From assembly GCF_900496995.4 (NCBI RefSeq), contig NC_044024.1, positions 62,001 through 126,000 on the forward strand: a stretch of DNA of 64,000 nucleotides, written 5' to 3'. This document shows positions 54,671-64,000 of the stretch, in pieces. The translations under genes were made by a program, and so were the position numbers. The notes below the pieces were generated by a model, which was not told where the DNA came from, did not search any database, and saw only the letters and a list, made by a program, of their open reading frames with translations. The stretch comes from Aquila chrysaetos chrysaetos (taxonomy: Eukaryota; Chordata; Aves; Accipitriformes; Accipitridae). How positions within the stretch are numbered: position 1 is the first letter of the stretch; every line of letters starts with the position of its first letter.

Positions 54671-55013
54671 TTGTATCTAGCTTTTTATTTTGTAACCCTC
54701 TTTAGATGAGAGCCCCAAAAAGCTGTTTTGTCCAAAACAAGTGTTGTAGTCCAAATTATTTCTCAGTATTTTTAGTTGACTTACTGAAAAATACCCAGAT
54801 TCTGAAATCATACATAATGCTCAAATGTTCCATCTGTGCTTAAATCTGTGCAGGAACAGGACAAGAATTTTACATTTCTTTAAAAAGCAGAGAAAAAAGT
54901 ACTACTTAGGTCCCACTGTCTCGTCAGAATAACATCCTTTGTCCATCTCTGTATTACACAAATTTAAAGATCATCTCAATCTGAATTTGCCTGAACTTCT
55001 CACCATTACCATG

Positions 55014-55205
55014 TTTGTTCTCACAATGGCCAGGAACCAGGGGCTTCAAAAGACACCACAAAAGCAATCAAAACCAATAAAATACCTGTATTACAAAGTT
55101 GCTTTTTCCTAATCCCAGGCCCTTTATGCTTAATTTACATCCTCAAGTATATCACTCCTGAAAACGAAGTAGTAATTAGATTTCAAGGGATATTCTTACT
55201 GTTCC
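55014..55205 (+). repeat. unclassified direct repeat P, copy 1
   Basis: Aligns nearly without gaps to 62,714-62,905 at roughly 75-80% identity by eye. Shared blocks include AGACACCACAAAA, AATAAAATAC, GTATTACAAAGTTGCT and CTTACTGTTCC. Not a CR1 or an LTR that I know. Confidence 0.8.
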
Positions 55206-55716
55206 AGTTTTTGCCCCAAAACTGTGACCCCTGGGTCGAGCTGAAGTCCTTGTCAGAGTATCTGCCTTTGGGAATGAGAGAACAGCATATTGAAGACTTG
55301 AATAGCCAGCAACAAATTATCTTAATAAGGTTCCACTACTCTGTCCAATTACTTACATTGAAAAGAAATTCAAAAGGTGGAAAAAGCCAGGAAAAAGGGC
55401 TCAAAGGCCACAAAAACAGTGGACCCAGGCCTTAACTTCCTCAGCAATTCCTCTTTGCGTGATTTATTCCATATATATTTATTCCATATAGTCCCAGCTT
55501 CTATCTCTAATCCTTTCTATAGCTTCCCTTTAGAGATGGGTTTTTCTGGACAGTGAAAATCTGTCTGGAGGGATTCATTTACAGGGAGAAAGCAGTCTCA
55601 AGAAGGCCTGGCCAATGCAAAGGAAAAATCAGGTAATCTAGAAATACAGCAACATTGCCCTTCCTATCCCCACTCAGAATGTGCTTCTAGCAAAGAAAGT
55701 AATTAGCATGTTGAAA

Positions 55717-55850
55717 ACACATTTTACCAAGTAAACTTTTACCAAAGGGGAAAAAAATTACATGTAGCACAGTATTTTGCTAGTATTGCCCTTTCCTTTT
55801 TAAACTGTTATGTTTGCATAACTCAGAAGTACCCAATAAAGTAATTGTTT
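55717..55850 (+). repeat. unclassified direct repeat Q, copy 1
   Basis: Shares ATTTTACCAAGTAAA, ACCAAAG, GCAGCACAGTATTT-type and ACTTTCCTTTTT-type blocks in the same order with 56,425-56,575. Diverged, with small gaps. Confidence 0.7.
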
Positions 55851-56424
55851 TCTTACTTGCTTTTCAAGTACTTTTGAACTGGCTGGATTTAAAGGTTAAG
55901 ATTATCTATGCATTTATTTTGTATTATTCATAGTAACACTGTCATTTCGCAGGTACTTGGGAAAGTAGCTACAAAATTGTTCCTGTGAATTAATCAGATC
56001 AAACAAACACAAAGTTTCATAATCCTGAACAAGGTGATACATAATTGTCTAGGTTTTACACTTCTGTTTTTTAATAGAAGCCCCTTCTTCACTTTTTAAA
56101 ACCCAAAACATTTGTTTCTTTTCTCCAGCCATTCTTCCCCCCCCCCTTTGTTTCAAGCCTGCTTCCTCCCCCACCCCCCCAGTAACACTTAGTTTAAATT
56201 TCATGCCATTACTATGGCTTCTCCTCAAATCTTGGTATTCTTTTTTTTAAAGCATCTGGCAGTTTTGTGCTTTTCTGCAAGTCAGCCACAGCGCTGGATT
56301 TAACTATTTATTTGACTCTGCAATTAGATCAAAGACCAGGATTTTTATTCCATAATTCACTAGGTGGGGTAATGGCGGATGCACAGGGCAGTAACTACTA
56401 CAGCTGATGAAGAAACTACAGTAG

Positions 56425-56575
56425 CACATGATTTTACCAAGTAAATCTTCACCAAAGCAGAAAAAGATTATATGCAGCACAGTATTTGCCAGCATCACAC
56501 TTTCCTTTTTGAAGTGTTGTGCTTGGTTGCATTGACAGACCTCTGAAGTACCAAATACAATAACTTAAGTAATTT
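56425..56575 (+). repeat. unclassified direct repeat Q, copy 2
   Basis: Second copy of the repeat at 55,717, same orientation, about 0.7 kb downstream. It may mark an old tandem duplication or a second insertion of the same element. Confidence 0.7.
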
Positions 56576-59500
56576 CATACTCTACCAAATACAATAATAA
56601 AAGAATAAATCCTCTTCACTAAAAATTGCCTAAATAAGCTTGAGGAACTGCTGGGTAAAAGGAGAAATTTCTCAAAATACTAGAAAGGGGAAGGACTTAC
56701 ATGAAAAATCTCTCCTAAAAGAGAAGTTTGTTTTCTTTTGCACTAGCACTGCTTGTTTTTAGAGAAGGAAAGGTACAACATGTTTTAAATAACTTTTGCC
56801 TGTCTGGTAAAGAGCAACTGCAGTAGAACAGGATGCCAAAAAATTAGAACAAAGAAATATTACTTACATTATGGACATTTAGCTAAGCCTTTACTTGAGA
56901 GCCAGCCCAAAGCATCCATGAAGGTGCTGTTCTAAACTTGCAATTCAATCCTATCCACTGTACTGTTAAAGTTGTATGTCCTGTTTTGTATCTCTTTCTA
57001 CAGAACAATAGCACATAATGTCAGCAGTAGCTCTGAAGAACTAAAAAGATTCCATTTCACAATGCTGCACTGACAGGTTCCTGTTTCTGTTTGGTTTGTA
57101 AATACTGCAAATTACCAGACTGACTCAGAAGAAAGCTCTGTCTTACCCTCTAGCAGATACACTCCAACAAATTCTTACTGAGGAGTCCCACAACGAATAT
57201 ATGCTTGAACTCCTGATAGGTAACTGCAGAAGCCTCTAAGTTCCAAGAACCTTTAATACAGGTAAAGAAAACTGAATTTACAAAAAACTGAGTGGAGGTC
57301 CTTTTTCTCAACCACTTTCCAACAAGGCACTCAAGTCCATTACTGCAGTAATCACACTAGCTCTCAGCAAAGACCACAGCATTAGTTATCAACCTCAGCA
57401 AAATAACAAATAGAAATAACATCAAGAAGAAAACTAATTAAAAAGAGATAGTAGAGGCCTCAAAACTATGACTTGAAAAAAATGGTGAGAAAAAAAAATT
57501 TAAAAGATATTTATGCTCTATGGTGCATTCAGCCATGCTGTAACTAGGCTGGATCCCTGACGCTTCATGTGAAATCCTAGCTAGATGAGAATTGTAGCAC
57601 AATCTTATCCTGGCAAAATCATGCAAACTCACACAGGACAATATCAGCGTCACTGAAATAGGCAGGGCTCAATAGCCTGGCTAACGAGGGGAGGACCAGA
57701 GGACACTTTCCAGAATACCTGACTGAAAAAGGAAAAACAGGATCCAGAAAAAAGGTTTGCCTTCAGTCAGTTCTATTTATTAACTATGAGAAAAATTAAG
57801 GAACACTGAGGGATTCCCAAATATTCTAACTGTATTTGGCAAAAATCAACTAGAGCTAAAAGTTAATGTTAGTGGTTAAGCAAGACAATGGTTACCACAC
57901 ATGGAACTTAAAACACACCACCTTTATAAAATATTGATTTTACATGGTAAAAATCAGTAAATCTTCATGAAAAAAAATATATCCTGGAGTGGCTATTTCC
58001 CCATCACCATTACTAGTTGTTCCATGCCACTTATCTTGTGCAATATTGAAAGCCGCAGAGCACTCTGCTGTCTTAGAAAAGTTGAAGGCCACTTTTTATT
58101 TTATGGAAGTCATTCTGGGTCCATAACAATCCTCCTGTCACAGGAATATTCAATTCTGCAGAGCTGTGAGAAGACGAGAAATAAAGCACATAAGCACTGA
58201 GCTGGTTTAGAAGCTCACATCACCAAAGTAATGTTGATAGCACCTTAAACTTAACAAGTTTTATTTCAAAAACAAAAAGTCATTTCTCATTTTTAGCTCT
58301 CAACATTTAGCTGCTGCAATGTCCTTAGTTTTTCATCAGTTCATTCAAGAGAGGCAGCAGTCCTGAGGTGCCAGAAGTACCAAAGCACAAACCAAAGGAA
58401 ATGTTACCAGTTACCAACAATTGTGAGGGAGACATGACTTCAAAAATAACCACACAAGAATTTTCATCTGAACCTTCATCTCTCCTTTGCAGCTATGAAT
58501 ACAAGCTCATCAGGTGAAATGCTAACACAGCAAGTAGTCAATATGAGAACAATCTGTCAGAAGCTACAGATGTTACAAAGCCTATATACTCTGCACAAGG
58601 AAACTAGCCATTTCTATGGCTTTACAAAGAAGTCACAGAAACTAGTGCTTTCAGAGACTTTAAAGGAAGTTGTTGTTTGGTGATACCCACAGCATGCCAA
58701 ATAATTTCTAATTTTAGAAGGTGGTTCACTCAAACAGGGGTAAAATCCCTTTTCATAGCAGAAGTTACCCAGTTAGGGCTGAGTCCCAGGAGGTCCCCCA
58801 AACAATGACCCGTTTACATGACAGCTCGCTAACACAGCATACAAAGCAACAAGTAAGATTATTTTACAGAGTGTTCCTAGACATAAGGCACTGTCAAACA
58901 CAAGGCTCAAAGAACAGTTGGAGAACGTAAGTAAACCTTTTCCTACCCAAAGTTTTACCATGTGAAGGAACTTATATCACTACCATATTGTTAAGTAGGT
59001 CAGATAAGGGTTTGTTTTATCATTTTTGTTCATTTTATGAGAATGGTGAAGGTGAAAGCTAAATTTTATCAATAAAAGAAATTCTTAAAGGATCCACTTG
59101 AAACCTGGTATCTGAAATTGTGAAGGAGAAACAGGGAAAATGTGTTTGTCTTGTGCATGTTTTTCACTTTCTCTATTCCTTATGCCCAAGGAAAGCTCAT
59201 ACACTCCTAGCTATAACCTAGCATCCTCCAGGATAAGAATATATTCCCTGCCTACTCACTGTCTTTACCCTTCAGCACGTATTAACCTCCCCTCTCACCT
59301 ACCTGCTTATGCATCTCATCCTTAGGACAACAAAATCCAGTCATTATCCACGACCATCATGAATCCCATTTTTGAAATGTCTGTGCAACCACTTGATCCA
59401 ATCCCTAAAGCAATTGCACATCAGCAACTCCACCCTCAGAAAACTCTCCAAGTGGTCATTATTTGCCGAGTTTGCCCCTCCTGTCAGGTAAAACTGACAC

Positions 59501-62500
59501 TGGGAATAAACAAAAAGCACATATGCTTATTACAAAAACCAAAACGACTGCCTGAGGATGACAGCAGCTATTCAAAGTTTCCGAGGTTGCCACAGCAACA
59601 CTAAACACAAACTTTGACAACACACATACAGAGCATACACCAGAAAACCCACCAAAGAACACAATCTTTTGGGATCAGGGAGGAAGGAACCCCAAGCTTT
59701 TCCAAAGTATCCAAGCATCACAGGAACTTATGTCTCATGTTAAAATAAAACCAAAAACCTCTGAAGACAGAAAATAATTTCTGCAAACAAGATTGAGATG
59801 TTTGGAAGGTTTTATTTATACAGCAACTTCAAGCTATACACCAAAAAACTCAATGCCTTTTCCAGATGTTCAGTACAGGAATAACTGGCTATATAGCAGA
59901 GGCTGTTGTTCAGAGCTCCTGAGAGACAGATAATTTCTCCTTTAAGGTCAAAACACCTCTTAGACACTCCCTGTTCAGATGAGACACTGCCAGAGGCCTT
60001 GCAGACAAAGCCAACACAGAAACATCACAGCTATCACACCCAGTGTAATGACGCAACAGTCTTCCTCTGGCTGTTGGAAACTATCCTGAATTCAGCCTGC
60101 TAATGGGAAAATTTTTCCTCCCTTGTGATGTATACTCCTCATCATTCATGACTTCACAGACCTGCTGTCATTCCCAGGACAGGGATTCAGGGGACAGACA
60201 CTGACATCATTCTCTGTCTTAACTGTACTGCAAGAAGGTTGCCAAGAACAAGCTCATCATAGCAGATCAACCACTTTTCAGGAGGGAAGAAACTGGAGTA
60301 TCACCAAGCAGAATAACAGCACTTTATTATTTGGGATTCAAGGGAGAAAGTGCCATTTCCATAATAAGTGCTACTTTTTCCCCCAGCCACTTGCTTGCCA
60401 CTAGTTTCTTCCAATAGTATATCTGCAAAGACAGCTAAATACGTGACAATGGAGTACAGCCTCAAAATTCACTGGGTTTGGGTGGATTCATCTTTTTTGA
60501 ACTATTTTGCTTCTCTGAGATCCAGGCTATTCTGTTTTGGAAACAGCATGCTCATCTTTGGGAAGATCTGATGGCAAACCACAGAAACTGTGTGTAAAGG
60601 GTTCCACAAAAGTGTTCCACAAATGTCCAAAAGTTCCACAAACTGTGTCATAAGTGGCAGGCAGGAAACTATGAGCAGAGAAAGAACAAAAAATAACTTA
60701 TCCAGCATCCTTGTGGGGGAAAACTTCGTGGATAGCTAGGCTGTTGCTTTCAGCATAGGGAAGGCACATTCTCCAATTTTCTGAACATCCAGAAACAACA
60801 ACAAAAGCAGAAAAAGAAGTGAAACACAGGAAAAGAGATGGGCTCTTGGTTGTCTCTCAAGATAGAGCTCATCTTTAAAAGGGAAGGGAGGTTGTCAACT
60901 GAAACGTATTTTTCCTGGTATGTAATCAAGTTTTGCTACAGATTCATAGGAACTATTTAGTAAGAAGCACAGACCTCAAACAAGGCAGGCAGAATTCAGG
61001 CAGATTTTAAACAACATAGATTAAATGCATCATAAGATCACCAAGCACTCCATTCTCATCTGTGGACCTGGTGAATTAGGGCTGCAGCAAGAGGTTCTGC
61101 TTCTGTGACATGACTTGTCCAAAGCGCTTTTTCCAAATTAATGTCAAACTCCATGCTCCAGGAAACCCATTATGCAGTTCATTACCTTCATTTGCTTTAA
61201 GTCTGTGGAGCCAGAGAGAAAGACAAAGACAGCCACAGCTTTTAGAAAGGGCGTGTCCCATTGCCTATACTGCAGATGCTTTTTGCAAGCATCTTATGGA
61301 TATTTTCAAAGTAAAGTGTCAAATTTTCACAATCTCTCATACCATACTGTGGTACCCCTACAGTCAGCCTGCCAGAACAGCTCTGTGCAGATAGAGAAGT
61401 TGGAGGGCAGTATCAAAGGAGCAGCAAATAGCAAACACCCCTTCTGGAATAGCCCATACAAACCCCTTTTGAAGGGGAAGCAGAAAACCCATGTAGCTGC
61501 AAGACTGTGGACAAAAGTTTCTACATAGAAGAATACATGAGAAGTAGGCAAGAAGATCTATTCCCCTCTGCCTCTGGGCAAGTCAGACAACCTTTCTGAT
61601 GGCACATGGCCTTTGGCAAACAGAGAAGCTGTGATGCAAGGGAAATAAGAATAATGAACAAGCTGCTGTTGTAACACTCCTGATGAAATGTGGATTGTTT
61701 CCAGGCACAGCTACAGGAATAAATCAGGTTCTGCTCCTTTTTATTTCTGGTAACAACAGGTTTTCCTCATGTGTCTTTCTAAGGTTTTTTCCTTGGCCTC
61801 CTGCCAGGCTGTGATCTGAGTGGCAGAAACTGTCTGCCCCTCTCACCCACACAAAAGAGATGCAGAATCATGTGTTACTTTTGGCCTGGTATGTGCTTTT
61901 TCATTTTCTACATGGGTATTTTCTAGTAATACAAGCTGCATGACACATTACACTTCAAAAAATAGCCAACTGGAAGCAGCACATCAGGAGAAAAAGAAAA
62001 CCACCTCCCTGGCTGAATATAGACGAAGCTCTTGCAGTCACTCCTCTCTGTATCTCTGCATCTTAGCCCACATGGAAAACAATTATTGGGTGCAGAGGGA
62101 AAAGCAACACCTGCTGGCTTTTTTCAGAGTCTGCACAATGAAGCACTGAAATCTATGTGTCTGACTTGCAACTTTTTAGTCTGCAATCAGTATACAGTCA
62201 GTCCTCACCATGACTAAATCATATTTCAAAATGCAGTCCAAGCATCTTCCTCCAAAGGAACCTCGTGCTACTGATAATGGAAGGAAACATTAAACCGGTC
62301 AATTAGCTTGATCTAGACCATTGCAGAATTTGATCTGCCAACATGAGAGACAAACTTTTCTTTTGACATATTATTTGCTGCTTGTGACCTGCTTGCTGAA
62401 ATGGTTTACTGGCAGGCCTAGAAAGAACTCTCAGTCACAGAGGCGAAAGGACAGCATAATACTTGCTAACCTATGAGAACTCTACCATTTAATGAAAATA

Positions 62501-62713
62501 AAAGCTATTTAAAGACTCCCCCCCCGCAGTCAATCACAGATCAAAAGATCTTCAATTCTGAAGCCAGTAAAGAAATGATCATCCTTTCAAAAATGAGGGG
62601 GGGGGGAGGGGGAAGACATATCTGTTTCTTTTTCAGGGTATAAGACTCCAAATACTGTTAGGTGAACAGAAGTTGCACAAAGAAATCAAATCCACAACAT
62701 AAACACTCCCACA

Positions 62714-62905
62714 TTTGCTCTCTGAGTAGCCAGAACTAGGTGCTTCAGAAGACACCACAAAACCAAACAGAAACAATAAAATACTTGTATTACAAAGTTG
62801 CTGTTTCCCAATCGCAGGCTCTTGGTGGTTAACTTATATGTCCTCAGATATACTACTCCTGAAAAACAAGTACTAACTAGATTCCACTGGATAGTCTTAC
62901 TGTTC
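62714..62905 (+). repeat. unclassified direct repeat P, copy 2
   Basis: Second copy of the repeat at 55,014, in the same orientation and 7.7 kb away. The similarity starts at TTTG(C/T)TCTC and ends at ACTGTTCC in both, with no similarity noticed outside. Confidence 0.8.
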
Positions 62906-63068
62906 CTATTAACACCTCAAATTAGTTTTTGTTTTGGACAAAAGCAGTTACATGTGGAGGCTTGTTTTCAATTAGTTTTTAGGTTACTACTAAAACTACT
63001 TCAGCAGTTTATTGCTATTATCAGTTTTCATTGAGGAAGTGGGAAGAGAAATGAGCAGAGATATTTTC

Positions 63069-63230
63069 ATAAAATCAGTGAGGTTGGAAGAAACCTCTTA
63101 AGATTGTCTAGTCCAATCCCCCTGCTCCGGTCATCTGGAACAGGCTGCCCAGGCCCATGTCCAGCTGGGTTTTGAATGTCTCCAAGGATGAAGACTTCAC
63201 AATCTTTCTGGGCAATTTATTCCCGTATTA
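63069..63230 (-). mobile_element. CR1 LINE 3' end (minus orientation)
   Basis: AAAATCAGTGAGGTTGGAAGAAACC, GTCTAGTCCAATCCCCCTGC, GGAACAGGCTGCCCAGGCCC and GTCTCCAAGGATGAAGAC are the reverse-strand signature of a CR1 3' end. It is about 160 bp and 5'-truncated. Confidence 0.92.
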
Positions 63231-64000
63231 ACTACCTTTAAAATTCAGAGTGACCCAAACAATTTGCCGGCAGCTATGCCTAGCATGCCCTTTTTCTAAA
63301 GGATAAGAAATGTCACCTTTGTGTGCTTTTTCCTGCTCTTTGACAACTCTGCTTTCTGTAATTGAAATTTGTCCCAGGCCTTTCTACTACTGCACTGTGA
63401 CTGAATTTCTAGAAGACAAACCCAGTATGCTACATCAGGTCGCTGCATACTTCTGATGCCATTACATTATTTTTACTGTTTTTTAAAAAAATCTTTAAAT
63501 AAACAAATTGAGGTTGTTCTTTCCTTCCACAGAAAGGTTTCCATGAAGCTGTCCTCTGTGACTACCATTAGTAGTGATCTTGAATAGTTTAAGGTAAGCG
63601 AGAGCCATTCCATGCCAATGAGCAGTATAAATTGTGTCCAATGCTGCATCACAGTGCATTTATTCACACCGATTTGCATCACTCAATTGCCTGGTTTTAA
63701 GTGAAGGCGGGGGGGTGGGGGGGAATACAGGAATCACATGCAGCAACATTTAGGATACTGTTTCTAACTGAAATGCATTCATTAGGTCTCTTCAGCTAAA
63801 TGCCCTTTCTTCTGTTTCAACAAAATAGTTCTCGGTAGTACTGGGAAACCACAAGGCAAACAGTATCAGGCAGTTGGGTATCAGAAAGTATCTACCATAA
63901 GAAGCAAGCAAAGTATGCCACACCATTGGAATGTGTGCAGATAACCAATTCAACTGCAAACACAGTCATAAAATACACCGGACTAAGGAAGAACAGATAA

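Larger units (their letters stand above)
54671..64000. other. intergenic sequence downstream of ZC3H12B
   Basis: No open frame of recognisable family on either strand. In human the next gene is LAS1L on the opposite strand; I found no sequence I could assign to it here. The region holds two pairs of diverged direct repeats (55,014/62,714 and 55,717/56,425), homopolymer C and G runs (about 56,142, 62,518 and 62,597) and one CR1 tail (63,069). Confidence 0.65.

Noticed and set aside
54671..64000. LAS1L, the next gene in human, on the minus strand
   Set aside because: No exon-like frame with recognisable LAS1L sequence was found; the gene probably lies beyond the right edge.

Overview
The window is vertebrate, almost certainly avian, nuclear DNA. 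It has large introns with GT/AG borders, an AT-rich background broken by two CpG islands, several CR1 LINE 3' ends, and solo LTRs of kinds common in birds. Two protein-coding genes are recognisable: ZC4H2 on the minus strand (first three coding exons; the rest lies off the left edge) and ZC3H12B on the plus strand (complete coding region, five coding exons, 837 codons plus stop). They are neighbours on human Xq11-q12, a block that in birds belongs to the chromosome 4/4A lineage, so the window keeps an ancestral head-to-head arrangement.

Layout. 1-8,027: ZC4H2 coding exons and introns, with a CpG island (about 6,440-7,600) inside intron 1 rather than over the ATG exon. 8,028-19,290: intergenic space between the two divergent promoters, with a CAT microsatellite, two CR1 copies, and a three-level nest in which a solo LTR lies inside a CR1 stub that lies inside another solo LTR. 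19,290-20,400: a strong CpG island with NRF1-like and GC-box motifs and a good plus-strand splice donor, the likely ZC3H12B promoter and first non-coding exon. 20,400-42,489: a long presumed 5'UTR intron with old repeats and a 578-bp solo LTR. 42,490-50,010: ZC3H12B coding exons. 50,011 to about 54,670: its long 3'UTR with several poly(A) signals. 54,670-64,000: intergenic sequence without a recognisable gene, holding two pairs of diverged direct repeats and one CR1 tail.

Function. ZC4H2 is a coiled-coil/zinc-finger protein of neural development. ZC3H12B is a Regnase-family endoribonuclease (PIN/NYN nuclease plus CCCH finger) that degrades stem-loop mRNAs. Nothing in the sequence says the two act together; the link is positional. 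I found no clearly new biological system. The most interesting leads are an unexplained 46-codon exon-like reading frame in ZC4H2 intron 2, the nested insertion with intact target-site duplications, and the unclassified repeat pairs downstream of ZC3H12B.
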